Below are positions 16,258 to 24,333 of a DNA stretch of 64,000 nucleotides, piece after piece (within the stretch, counting starts at the first letter, position 1; each line of letters begins with the position of its first letter). The DNA lies in the NCBI GenBank assembly GCA_017475235.1, contig JAFVGA010000021.1, positions 1 to 64,000 on the forward strand, given 5' to 3'. This stretch comes from Eubacterium sp. Lineage in GTDB: Bacteria; Bacillota; Clostridia; Lachnospirales; Lachnospiraceae. The notes beneath the pieces are model-generated. The model worked only from the letters and a program-made list of their open reading frames with translations, ran no database searches and had not been told where the DNA came from. The position numbers and the translations under genes were made by a program.

Positions 16258-18795
16258 ATGAAAAAGAGAATAACATCAATTGTAATAGTTTTGACACTTG
16301 CAGTATCTATGATTACAACAAACGCTTTTGTAGTTAATACAAAGGCTGTTTCGCGTGATGAAATATTAGATAGTATCGTAGATGGAATAAAGAAAGATAC
16401 TGAGGAGTATCACAGAACTCATATCAAAGGTAAAAACGGAAGCAGAACTATAATTGATAATAACTATAAGAAAGTTAAGAAGGCAAAAAAAGGAAGAAGA
16501 TTTCCGGATTCTTATGTTGCACCATACACATCAGTTAAAGATCAGAACGTTTTTAGTTCTTGCTGGATGTTTGGTGAGACGGCTTCACTTGAGTCTAATC
16601 TTATGCTTAAAGCAGGTTATGGACAGGGAAAGGCTAGCACGGATCCTATTGATTTGTCGGAGGCACAAGGTTTATATGTCCAGTACAATAGACAAACAAG
16701 GGAAGGAACAATGTCTGGAACTATACTTCCAGATTCTGATAACGATAAAGAAACAAATTCGGACCGATACTATGGTTTCGACGAAGGCGGATGGCCGCTC
16801 GATGCATCTATGGCCATAACAGCAAATAAAGGCGCGGCACTCGAGAGTGATAATCCATACATAGCACGCTCATCAAGCACTATGAGAGATGATGCTAGAA
16901 CTATGGGTGGAGTGGCAGCGGCTAATTATAGATTAAATAGATTTGACATTAAATCAGCTGAGCAACTTCCAGAAGTGTATGCAGTTACTGGAAGTGGCTC
17001 GAGTCAAACAAGAGTATATGACCCAAGTGTTAGAGATATTTGGAAGAGCAAAATAATAGGAAGTGGTGCTATTTCCGGCAATTATTGGCAAACTACAGAT
17101 GCAAAATATCATCATGGTTGGGGACTGGACGAAAGCGAATATGAACGCTTTCCTAATTTCTGGGTATTTGATGCAAACACTAAAAGTAAGTTTGACACAA
17201 ATCACGTTATAACAATTGTTGGTTATGATGATAATTACTCAAAATACAACTTTATGGCTAAAAATAGTAACTATGCTTTTGATGCTATGACTGGTGAAGA
17301 AGTTTACATAAAAACTGATGCTCAAGGCGAGCCAGTTGTTGAGTTTGATGCGAAAGGTCATTTAGTAAGTATTGATAAATCTGAAACACTAGAAGAAGGT
17401 TATGCCTCTTTTATCGTTCCAAAGGAAGATGGAGCTTGGTATATCAAGAACTCATACGGAACAGAGGCTAGTTCTAAAAAGACATATGATAATGGAATCA
17501 TGTATGCAAGTTACTGCGAGCCAACTTTGTCGGAGACAGTAGCTTCGGACACTCTTGAAAGCCTAGATCAAATTCAGAATAATGAAAAGATATATGATAC
17601 AACATTGTCGCATAGTTCTTTGTCGGGTGAAGTCTCACAATCTACCTTCAGCGAAGGTGACAAAGCAGCAGAAGTTTTCAGTATCGATTCTGACAAAGAC
17701 TTTGAATTGGGGCAAGTCGGTTATTGGACATATGACGAAGGTGTAACTACAAGAGTAAAGGTGTATAACGAATTAGTGGATGCTGCATCACCAGAAAGTG
17801 GAACTTTAGTATATGATTCGAGCGATGTGACTGATGCTTATGAAGGTTATCATACTATATCTTTGGATGACAAAGTGCTCCTTACTCATGGCAGTAACGC
17901 GAGTATAGTTATATCTCAAACTTGTGATGGTGATTCATCTTTAATGATTGAGTTTGATTATAAAGATGCTGGAAATGCTGGTTATGTTTTCAATCATAAT
18001 GCAGGTGATACTTTCTTCTACACAAGAAATGAATGGTTCACGCAAGAAGAGGTAGATGCGAAAGCACAAAAACAAGGTTATACAGTTGGCAATTCTACAG
18101 TTAAGATGTTTGGTAACTTGAAAGAAGTGCCTGTGCCAAAGTACACAGTGACAGTGGATGGCGTAGAAACTGAAGTGACACAAGGTGATGATTTTACATT
18201 CCCTACAGCATCAGCAAACGGATATGCAAATGCAGATTACAGTACACTTTATGCCCCAGGCCAAACTGTTGAAGTTCAGGATAATATAACAGCGACAAGT
18301 ATTGGAAATATCGATTTTGCAATGGAGCCAGGTGCTTCAGTTGACTTGCGTGGAAACGATGGATTGAGATTCTGTGCCGAGGCTTCATACACAGACAATG
18401 AATTTTTAGAATCAGACAACGTGGAATTTGGAACGCTTATCACGCCAGTTGATATATTTATCGGAACACTGGACGAAGAATTGAATTTAGATAAGTATGA
18501 AGAGTTTGGTGATTCAAAGATTGCCAAGATTGTAAATAGTGGTTGGAGACTAGGAAATGTCGGCAGTTTTGCAGCGGGCATCATTCACCTTAAAGAGTAC
18601 AATTGGCACAGATCATTTGTTGCCAATTCATATATGATTATTAAATATAGCAATGGTTCAAATAAGGTTATATACACTGGCTTGAGCGATGAAAGATCAT
18701 TAGTTCAAGTGGTAGAAAACTTGAGAGATGCTGGTTATCCGGGATTAACCCAAGATAAAATTGCTATGCTACAAAAATATTTAAACGAGGATTAA
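16258..18795 (+). CDS. Secreted papain-type (C1) cysteine protease with a C-terminal surface module
   Basis: An 845-residue exported protease. The signal peptide ends near residue 30 (VVNTKA). The catalytic Cys is in VFSSCWMFGETASLES (Cys about 102; most relatives read CWAF), the His in TNHVITIVGYDDN (about 316), the Asn in WYIKNSYGTEA (about 397). The catalytic domain resembles clostridial surface C1A proteases with a lectin-like domain; residues about 440-630 form that beta-rich part. The C-terminal 200 residues form a module also present in the DUF6273 protein at 43405. GGAGGA precedes the ATG and a TATAAT box lies at 16221-16226. It may process surface proteins or digest external protein. 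Confidence 0.87.
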   Translation: MKKRITSIVIVLTLAVSMITTNAFVVNTKAVSRDEILDSIVDGIKKDTEEYHRTHIKGKNGSRTIIDNNYKKVKKAKKGRRFPDSYVAPYTSVKDQNVFSSCWMFGETASLESNLMLKAGYGQGKASTDPIDLSEAQGLYVQYNRQTREGTMSGTILPDSDNDKETNSDRYYGFDEGGWPLDASMAITANKGAALESDNPYIARSSSTMRDDARTMGGVAAANYRLNRFDIKSAEQLPEVYAVTGSGSSQTRVYDPSVRDIWKSKIIGSGAISGNYWQTTDAKYHHGWGLDESEYERFPNFWVFDANTKSKFDTNHVITIVGYDDNYSKYNFMAKNSNYAFDAMTGEEVYIKTDAQGEPVVEFDAKGHLVSIDKSETLEEGYASFIVPKEDGAWYIKNSYGTEASSKKTYDNGIMYASYCEPTLSETVASDTLESLDQIQNNEKIYDTTLSHSSLSGEVSQSTFSEGDKAAEVFSIDSDKDFELGQVGYWTYDEGVTTRVKVYNELVDAASPESGTLVYDSSDVTDAYEGYHTISLDDKVLLTHGSNASIVISQTCDGDSSLMIEFDYKDAGNAGYVFNHNAGDTFFYTRNEWFTQEEVDAKAQKQGYTVGNSTVKMFGNLKEVPVPKYTVTVDGVETEVTQGDDFTFPTASANGYANADYSTLYAPGQTVEVQDNITATSIGNIDFAMEPGASVDLRGNDGLRFCAEASYTDNEFLESDNVEFGTLITPVDIFIGTLDEELNLDKYEEFGDSKIAKIVNSGWRLGNVGSFAAGIIHLKEYNWHRSFVANSYMIIKYSNGSNKVIYTGLSDERSLVQVVENLRDAGYPGLTQDKIAMLQKYLNED

Positions 18796-18801
18796 TGACC
18801 G

Positions 18802-19500
18802 ATGGCGCAGGGAAGCTTTAAAAGCAAATATAAAAAATATATAAATACTGACTTAGTTTTCGATAAAAAAACTTGGGTAGCTATAATTGCATTATTATTT
18901 GTAAGTATGGCTGTTTTTGGTTTTATAGTTGAAATAAATTTTTATCACATAAATTCCCTCATCAGAGATGGTAAGGATATGTGGTTTTGGCGCGGAAGTG
19001 CTTTTGGACCATGGATTGATATCTATGGTGTAGGTGCTGTATGCGCTTTTCTTTTGACATATAGATTCAGAAAAAAACCATGGCTAGTTGCAATAATAGG
19101 TGGAGCAGTATTGTCTTTGATGGAATTGCTCACTGGAATGGCAATCTACTATTTAGACCATGGTAGAAGAGAGTGGAACTACAACGAAGAAATATGGACG
19201 TTTGGAAACATAGGTGGATTCCTTTGTGGACGAAATATCATTTGTTTCTGCTTAGCTGGTCCGTTTACAGTGTATATAGTTGTTCCTGCCATCATGTGGC
19301 TTGCAAAAAGGATAAATAGAAAAGTCTTTTTGACAGTGGCGTATGTGTTGGGCGGAATTGCTTTTGCTGATATGTTTTACAACGACATAATCCATCTATT
19401 CTTCCCACAACTCACAAAGGCCGGCGAATTCTACAGAGCCAAAGGCTTTAACTTTGTGAAGTTTACGCAACACGACAAAGCATTTTGGAAACTAAAATAA
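18802..19500 (+). CDS. CmpB-like putative ABC-transporter membrane protein
   Basis: A 232-residue protein with about six membrane helices and a basic N-terminus. The signature WFWRGSAFGPWIDIYGVGAV, the EL-TGMAIYYLDHG region and WTFGNIGGFLCGRN match the family annotated as putative ABC-transporter type IV (CmpB), although no ATPase gene lies nearby and transport has not been shown for the family as far as I know. It starts 6 nt after the protease stop. Possible cotranscription with the protease gene hints at a surface or export-related job, which is inference. Confidence 0.72.
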   Translation: MAQGSFKSKYKKYINTDLVFDKKTWVAIIALLFVSMAVFGFIVEINFYHINSLIRDGKDMWFWRGSAFGPWIDIYGVGAVCAFLLTYRFRKKPWLVAIIGGAVLSLMELLTGMAIYYLDHGRREWNYNEEIWTFGNIGGFLCGRNIICFCLAGPFTVYIVVPAIMWLAKRINRKVFLTVAYVLGGIAFADMFYNDIIHLFFPQLTKAGEFYRAKGFNFVKFTQHDKAFWKLK

Positions 19501-19543
19501 TTGTGATAAAATACATATAACGAAATCTTTCGAGGAGGAAAGT

Positions 19544-20445
19544 ATGAGCGAAGTTAAATTTACTAATCAGCAAATGCTAGATTGGATGGGGTATGTAGCA
19601 GAACTACAAGAAGTTACTCCAGAAAAAATAAAGATTCAAACTTATGTGGAAAGAGAAGAAACTATCTTGCACTTGTCTCAACACATAAGAGACTTCTTAT
19701 ATTTGCGGATGAGACATATCCAAATATGCTTTACAAATGTTGGGAAGCAGGTTTTGGCGATTACGAAATGTACTACGGCGAAGGCTACGAGCCAACAGAA
19801 ATGAAGCACTGTAAAGTAAGTGATATGATGGATCATCCAATTGCAGGTCCTACAGTTATCTTTATCGTGAATGACGATACTCGTGAAGGAATGATCTTCG
19901 GAATGAAGAATGATAACTTCTCGCACGGAACTGTTAAGTATGTGGGCCATGAGATTCGAGCTGTCATTATGAATAAACTTGAGGTTGATATCAGAGATAC
20001 TATCTTGATGGTAGATGCTGAGAGTATCGTTATTGAAGCTTCGATGGCTGCTTACGAAGGCGTTATCATAGCTGACGAGCGCAACGAAGGTGACAAACGT
20101 ACGCTAGAAGAAAACATCGACAAATTTGGTGTTCACAATGTAGAAGTTATAACAGATCTAGAAGAGGATACACTTAAGGATTTACCAGTTCCTCGTTTAG
20201 CGTTTATCGTTGCTAAGAAGGGCGAGATTAAAAAAGATATCGAGAGTATCTTGAAGGTTAATCCAAATGCCAAGTTTATCTTCTGGACATTAGAGTTAGA
20301 TGTTTTATCAGAAATCAAATACATAATGGAACAGTGTGGTGTTAAAGTAACAGAAGTAATGCAAATGGCTGTTTCAAAGACAGATAAGAATAGTGTATTT
20401 GTTGCACAGCCTAGTCCTTGGTTGATTACAGGAGAGGTTGAATAA
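19544..20445 (+). pseudogene. Degenerate CbiE/CbiT-like (precorrin-6 methyltransferase-like) protein, split by a frameshift
   Basis: The start ATG 19544 (after GAGGAGG) opens a frame whose product reads well up to HIRDFLY (about residue 53), then turns to nonsense. The sensible continuation (FADETYPNMLYKCWE) is in another frame, joined if one T is added in the TTT at 19702-19704. The whole would be about 301 aa. The middle (GMKNDNFSHGTVKYVGHEIRAV split) aligns with the CbiE end; the rest follows CbiT: VDAESIVIEASMAA, NIDKFGVHNVEVI, DLPVPRLAFIVA, and PWLITGE. The glycine-rich SAM motif (GAGTGSVSIE in CbiT) is replaced by VDAESIVIE, so methyl transfer is doubtful even in the intact form. No cobalamin genes are near. 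Confidence 0.75.
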
Positions 20446-20462
20446 ATATAATTGCAAATTAA

Positions 20463-20491
20463 AAACAGTCGTCATCGACGACTGTTTTTTT
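20463..20491 (+). terminator. Intrinsic terminator after the CbiET-like gene
   Basis: AACAGTCGTC and GACGACTGTT form a perfect 10-bp stem around ATC, followed by seven T. It insulates the Tad-like operon from upstream transcription. Confidence 0.92.
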
Positions 20492-20585
20492 ATTGCAATA
20501 ATTCACTCAATCCACCTGTAAAATCAACCCTTTTTACGAATGAGTGATGTTTAAGAAAAAAGTTTAACTTTTTTTAAAAATTTTG

Positions 20586-20614
20586 TTGACACCTAAAAAT
20601 CAAAGTGGTATTAT
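20586..20614 (+). promoter_or_regulatory. Strong sigma-70 promoter of the Tad-like operon
   Basis: TTGACA (20586-20591) and TATTAT (20609-20614) are separated by exactly 17 bases. This gives a start near 20621 and a leader of about 150 nt before the first ATG at 20771. It is the best promoter match in the 325-nt intergenic stretch 20446-20770. Confidence 0.82.
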
Positions 20615-20628
20615 TCGTTTTACCATAA

Positions 20629-20674
20629 ATGCAACGGATTGCATAAGAGATATTATATTATGTAAATGTTACAT
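20629..20674 (+). promoter_or_regulatory. Two perfect palindromes in the Tad-operon leader (candidate operators)
   Basis: ATGCAA-CGGA-TTGCAT (20629-20644) and ATGTAA-ATG-TTACAT (20660-20674) are both perfect 6-bp inverted repeats, centred about 30 bp apart (roughly three helical turns) and lying about 8 and 39 nt downstream of the predicted transcription start. They could bind a dimeric repressor or fold as weak RNA hairpins. The remaining leader (20675-20750) is AT-rich with no clear structure. Confidence 0.5.
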
Positions 20675-20770
20675 ATAGAATTTTCTATCTAAAGCAATTT
20701 TTCTGTTCAAGATACCTTTAGATACATTGTTTGCAGATATGGAATAGTGAGGAAAGGGGGAACGTGCACC

Positions 20771-20944
20771 ATGGATGTGTTTTTACAGGAACATGGCAAA
20801 ACAATCTTTATTGCCGTATGTATTTTACTTCTTGTAGGTGTTGCTTATGTAGTTGGACCAATTATTGCTGACGCTGTTGGCGGAGTGGTAGATGGCTACT
20901 CAAGCTCAGTTACATTCGACACAGTAGCTGGAAAGATTCACTAA
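20771..20944 (+). CDS. Small single-pass protein of the Tad-like locus (EHG family)
   Basis: A 57-residue protein from ATG 20771, preceded by GGAAAGGGGG; an in-frame GTG at 20747 lies within that ribosome site and is rejected. It begins MDVFLQEHGKTIFIA, followed by one membrane helix (about 12-38) and a short Gly/Ser tail. Glu7, Gly9 and a small residue at 15 recur at identical positions in three other tiny proteins of this operon (23314, 23431, 23584). First gene of the operon, the usual place for the major pilin in Tad loci. No classical prepilin cleavage site is obvious. A pilin role is inferred. Confidence 0.72.
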   Translation: MDVFLQEHGKTIFIAVCILLLVGVAYVVGPIIADAVGGVVDGYSSSVTFDTVAGKIH

Positions 20945-20975
20945 TAAGAAGTAAGCAGGGTCAGGAGATTAAAGT

Positions 20976-22070
20976 ATGCGAAAACTTACATTGCCGAACA
21001 GAGCATTTGGAGAACTTTTAGAATATGTATTAGATGAAAACATCACAGATATAAATTGGTCACAGGGGTTATGGGTCAACCACTTAGAAAAGGGTAGGTA
21101 TAAAATTCAAGGCTTTCTGTTGGATGATAGTTTTATTCAGCAATTTTATACAAAGATCAGCAACCTTATGAACGAACAATTTAATATTAATCACCCTCTT
21201 TTGGAGGCAGAAACTGACAACTTAAGAATTTCAATACTTCACGATTCCGTAACTAATACTGGAATCTCCATAAGTATCAGAAAGACGCCAGCAGTAAGGC
21301 GAATTCATAGGGACAGTATGATAAACGATAATTACTGCAGTGAAGATATAGATAACTTTATGGAAAATGCGATTCGTGCACATTGCACCGTGGTCGTCGG
21401 GGGATTGCCTGGGGTAGGAAAAACGGAGTATGTCAAATACCTCACGAATTATATACCTGCATATGAAAGAGTATATACGATTGAGGACAACCTAGAACTT
21501 AGGTATTCAGCAATAAATCCAGGCAAAGATTGTGTTGAAATTAAAATCAGCGACAGTTTCGGATATTCGGATGCTTTGAAGGCGAGTAAAAGGCAGCTAC
21601 CAACATGGGTTTTGCTGGCTGAGGCCAGAGGAAAAGAAGTTAAGTATTTGTTGGAAAACATTTCGGCGGGAGTGTCCTGCCTCACGACACTTCATTTGGA
21701 TGATGCTAGTAAAATCCCTGACCGTCTGCGAAATATGGGAGAGGCCATTAATGAGAATGATGTTTATTCCTTCATCGATCTCGGCGTTCAATTGGAATCA
21801 GTAGTGAAAGAAGGAGAGAAGATAACGAGAAGGATTTCTCAAGTGATGTGTCTATCTAGAGATAATGAGAAAAATGAAAAGGTAATGATTTATGAAGATG
21901 GAAAAATACTGACAAAGGATTTACCAGAAGATATATTGAGAAAATTTAAATTAGCGGGAATTAACAATCCGTTTGCGGGGGAGAAAAATATTGAAAAAGA
22001 AAGTATTAATGCTGATAAGAGATTCAGCAAAAGTGTTATTGATTATTCTAGGGATTTGTCTAGCTTATAG
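20976..22070 (+). CDS. Type II/IV secretion ATPase, CpaF/TadA-like
   Basis: A 364-residue hexameric secretion ATPase that powers pilus assembly. Walker A GGLPGVGKTEY (about 146-156), Asp-box-like YTIEDNLELRY (about 168-178), Walker-B-region WVLLAEARGKEV (about 209-220), and His-box CLTTLHLDDASKIPDRL (about 230-246). In most CpaF proteins Walker B reads LVGEIRDxE, so the A-R-G-K version is diverged, though Glu and Arg remain. The N-terminal domain (1-130) is shorter than in CpaF. The gene lies 31 nt after the first small protein gene and its 3' end overlaps the platform gene by 80 nt. Confidence 0.85.
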   Translation: MRKLTLPNRAFGELLEYVLDENITDINWSQGLWVNHLEKGRYKIQGFLLDDSFIQQFYTKISNLMNEQFNINHPLLEAETDNLRISILHDSVTNTGISISIRKTPAVRRIHRDSMINDNYCSEDIDNFMENAIRAHCTVVVGGLPGVGKTEYVKYLTNYIPAYERVYTIEDNLELRYSAINPGKDCVEIKISDSFGYSDALKASKRQLPTWVLLAEARGKEVKYLLENISAGVSCLTTLHLDDASKIPDRLRNMGEAINENDVYSFIDLGVQLESVVKEGEKITRRISQVMCLSRDNEKNEKVMIYEDGKILTKDLPEDILRKFKLAGINNPFAGEKNIEKESINADKRFSKSVIDYSRDLSSL

Positions 22071-23304
22071 ATTAAATATTATTTCAATCATTTTGTGTAT
22101 GAGCGCGGGAGTCGCGTTTAACTATTTCTACCAGAGAGAAGAAATAAAGAGAAGAAGACTGCTTGAGCGCTTCAAAGATGGCATTATGTATATGGAACAA
22201 ATGATTTATTCATTTAAGAAGCAGCCGAAGATTAGACTAGCTCTTCAGGACGCACAAAAGATTGGCTCAAGCGAAGTTAAAGAATTGCTAGAGGAAGTAA
22301 TTGTAAATATTGATACAAACGAATCGGAAAATATTTACGAGGAGGCTCTAGAATTAGTTGAAAAGGAATATAAATGCAAAAGAATTAGGTCGCTTCACAA
22401 GTTCTTGATAAAGATAGAAGAACACGGTGGAGAGTACGACAACTATATAGACATTTTGCTTCAAGATATAAAGGACTGGAACGATAGGACGCTACTGTTT
22501 ATTAAAAACGTAGAGCGTGTAAAAAGAAATGTTTTGATTTCAGTTTTTTCCACAGTAATTACTTGTGGATTTATGGCTTACATTGTACCGTCGGAGTACA
22601 GTTACACTCCAAGCCCAATCTATCAGGTCGCTTCAACAATAATGCTCCTTATGATGATGGGTTCATACTTACTTATCGTTAAGAAAATGAACTTCGATTG
22701 GCTTAAGGAAGAGCAGTCCCTAAACAACAACCAGATAATGAGATATTACAACTTGGTTGAAAAAGGTTATGAGGATTATGACTCACTTAGCTGGAGCGAA
22801 AAACTTTCATATAAGAGTGCGAAGAAGAGAATGGAGAAAGAACTGTCCAAGTGTTTTCCAGATTGGATAAGAGAAGTGGCAATTAATCTGCAAAATGACA
22901 CAGTTCAATCAGCCATTGAAAACTCTTATGAGAATTCGCCATTCATTCTGCAAAGACCTATCAGAAAATTGCTGTTAGATTTTGAAAAGTATCCAGTGGG
23001 AATTGAGCCGTACGACAACTTGCTCAGAGAATTCGACTTGGACGAGATTAAGTCTTCGATGAAGATGTTCTACTCGATAAACGAGCTCGGCAAAGAGCAG
23101 TCAGATCAGCAAATCAATTCTATTCTCGATAGAAATAACAAACTGGCTGGTCATGCAGAAGAGATGAAAAACCAAGATCAGATTGGGGCGGCATCAATGC
23201 TTGCGACCATTCCTATGATAGTGGGCATTGTGAAAATAATGATAGATATGATTTTGATGATTATGGTTTTTACCTCATCAATCGGAAACGCAATAAACGG
23301 ATAG
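21991..23304 (+). CDS. TadB/TadC-like inner-membrane platform protein
   Basis: A 437-residue protein; TTG 21991 is preferred as start because GGGGAG lies seven bases upstream (TTG 21973 and ATG 22009 are alternatives). It overlaps the ATPase gene by 80 nt in another frame, a tight coupling. Two membrane segments near the N-terminus, a cytosolic helical part (about 50-165), a helix pair (about 175-230), a second cytosolic part, and a C-terminal hydrophobic pair (MLATIPMIVGIVKIMIDMIL). This matches T2SSF-domain platform proteins in layout. Tad systems normally have two such proteins (TadB and TadC); here a single larger one seems to serve. Confidence 0.72.
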   Translation: MKKKVLMLIRDSAKVLLIILGICLAYRLNIISIILCMSAGVAFNYFYQREEIKRRRLLERFKDGIMYMEQMIYSFKKQPKIRLALQDAQKIGSSEVKELLEEVIVNIDTNESENIYEEALELVEKEYKCKRIRSLHKFLIKIEEHGGEYDNYIDILLQDIKDWNDRTLLFIKNVERVKRNVLISVFSTVITCGFMAYIVPSEYSYTPSPIYQVASTIMLLMMMGSYLLIVKKMNFDWLKEEQSLNNNQIMRYYNLVEKGYEDYDSLSWSEKLSYKSAKKRMEKELSKCFPDWIREVAINLQNDTVQSAIENSYENSPFILQRPIRKLLLDFEKYPVGIEPYDNLLREFDLDEIKSSMKMFYSINELGKEQSDQQINSILDRNNKLAGHAEEMKNQDQIGAASMLATIPMIVGIVKIMIDMILMIMVFTSSIGNAING

Positions 23305-23313
23305 GAGGCAGGT

Positions 23314-23418
23314 ATGAAAATATTATTATCGGAATTAGGACAGTGCATAGTATTTGGAGTTATTTTTGTTTGTTTAGTTATGGCGTTCTATCAAGTGTTG
23401 GATGTTGTAACTGGATAG
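23314..23418 (+). CDS. 34-residue membrane peptide of the Tad-like locus (EHG-family variant)
   Basis: The ORF encodes MKILLSELGQCIVFG followed by a hydrophobic helix and a short polar end (VLDVVTG). GGAGGCAG precedes the ATG. Glu7, Gly9 and Gly15 match the register of the other small proteins here, with Leu at position 8 instead of His. It sits 9 nt after the platform gene and 12 nt before the next small gene. Too short for most annotation pipelines. Function unknown; a minor pilin or assembly peptide is inferred. Confidence 0.6.
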   Translation: MKILLSELGQCIVFGVIFVCLVMAFYQVLDVVTG

Positions 23419-23430
23419 AAAGGAGCAAGT

Positions 23431-23568
23431 ATGGAAAATTTTATTACTGAGCATGGAGGAATGTTGTTAAGTGGAATAATCGCAATTATGACGATTGTTA
23501 TTATGTTTTTAATTATCAGAGCAATGGGAAATCTAGATTTGAGTTCACTCGGAACATTGCTTGGATAA
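23431..23568 (+). CDS. 45-residue membrane protein of the Tad-like locus (EHG family)
   Basis: The ORF starts MENFITEHGGMLLSG, continues with one membrane helix (about 11-32) and ends DLSSLGTLLG. AAGGAG lies just upstream. Glu7-His8-Gly9 and Gly15 are in exact register with the 20771 and 23584 proteins. It is short enough to be missed by standard gene calling. Probably a pilin-like subunit; no cleavage motif is recognised. Confidence 0.65.
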   Translation: MENFITEHGGMLLSGIIAIMTIVIMFLIIRAMGNLDLSSLGTLLG

Positions 23569-23583
23569 TGAAAGGGGGTTCAA

Positions 23584-23985
23584 ATGAGTTTGATGTTAGG
23601 AGAGCACGGGGAAGCCATTCTCTACGGAGTGGTAGGAATAATGCTAGTGTGTTTGATTTGTCTTGTGTGCAATAGCAAGTGGAAAAATATTTCTCCAAGC
23701 TACAAGACAGAACATAGCCCTTCGAATAGGGAGTTCGCCAACGGAGCACAGAATAAATATCCCGTGATAGAGAGCGATGATGTAATATATGCAGATTACA
23801 AAGACACAAATTTTGAGTTTAGAGATTACGTCAAAGCCAAAGACTACACCGGCAAAGACATCAGCGATGATTTAAAAGTCTTTGGCGGAGTCGATGTTTT
23901 TAGAAAAAATATTTACAGATTAAAATGCGTGGTTCGTTCCAACAATTTGGTTTGTACAAAATATGTGAATGTGGTGGTGGAGTAG
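23584..23985 (+). CDS. EHG-family membrane protein carrying an external Ig-like domain
   Basis: A 133-residue protein beginning MSLMLGEHGEAILYG, a membrane helix (about 12-30), a polar linker, and a domain (about 58-133) with the look of a DUF5011-type bacterial Ig fold: YPVIESDDVIYADY, VKAKDYTGKDISDDLKVFGG, and a closing CTKYVNVVVE strand. AAAGGGGG precedes the ATG. It shares the N-terminal Glu7-His8-Gly9 register with its neighbours but adds a displayed domain, as a minor pilin or decorated subunit would. Two Cys in the last strands (CVVRSNNLVC) could pair. Confidence 0.7.
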   Translation: MSLMLGEHGEAILYGVVGIMLVCLICLVCNSKWKNISPSYKTEHSPSNREFANGAQNKYPVIESDDVIYADYKDTNFEFRDYVKAKDYTGKDISDDLKVFGGVDVFRKNIYRLKCVVRSNNLVCTKYVNVVVE

Positions 23986-23988
23986 AGT

Positions 23989-24333
23989 ATGAAGATTGCA
24001 ATAGAAGTTTTTTCAATAGTTATAGCAATTACTTTGGCATGTATATTGTTTTCGTCAATAATTAGCAGTAACAACCAAAACTGTTATGCGAGAGATTACT
24101 ACAATGTTGTGGTAAATCGAATCGAGGATAGCAACTATAACGACCAAGTGATTGCGGAATGTGTAAATGATGCAGAGAGTAAAGGCTATGATCTGAGTGT
24201 GGACGATGTAACTGTCTACGAAGATCAGCCTAGCAAATATGTAACGCTTACTTACTATGTCAGTCTTCCAGTTTTCAAAATGTTTGGGAGTGATTATTCT
24301 AAGCAAGCAGTAATAGAGGGGTATGCGAGATGA
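23989..24333 (+). CDS. Single-pass TadE/pseudopilin-like protein
   Basis: A 114-residue protein with an N-terminal hydrophobic helix (residues 4-26) and an external alpha/beta domain containing NCYARDYYNVVVNRIEDSN and AECVNDAESKGYDL. This N-helix plus small globular domain is the usual plan of TadE-like minor pilins in clostridial Tad loci. It starts 3 nt after the previous stop and its TGA overlaps the next ATG (ATGA). Two Cys outside the membrane segment may form a disulfide. No family name can be fixed by eye. Confidence 0.62.
   Translation: MKIAIEVFSIVIAITLACILFSSIISSNNQNCYARDYYNVVVNRIEDSNYNDQVIAECVNDAESKGYDLSVDDVTVYEDQPSKYVTLTYYVSLPVFKMFGSDYSKQAVIEGYAR

Noticed and set aside
19690..19710. 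Programmed -1 ribosomal frameshift joining the two halves of the CbiET-like gene
   Set aside because: No X-XXY-YYZ slippery heptamer is present at the frame change and no strong downstream stem is seen; a single missing T is simpler.
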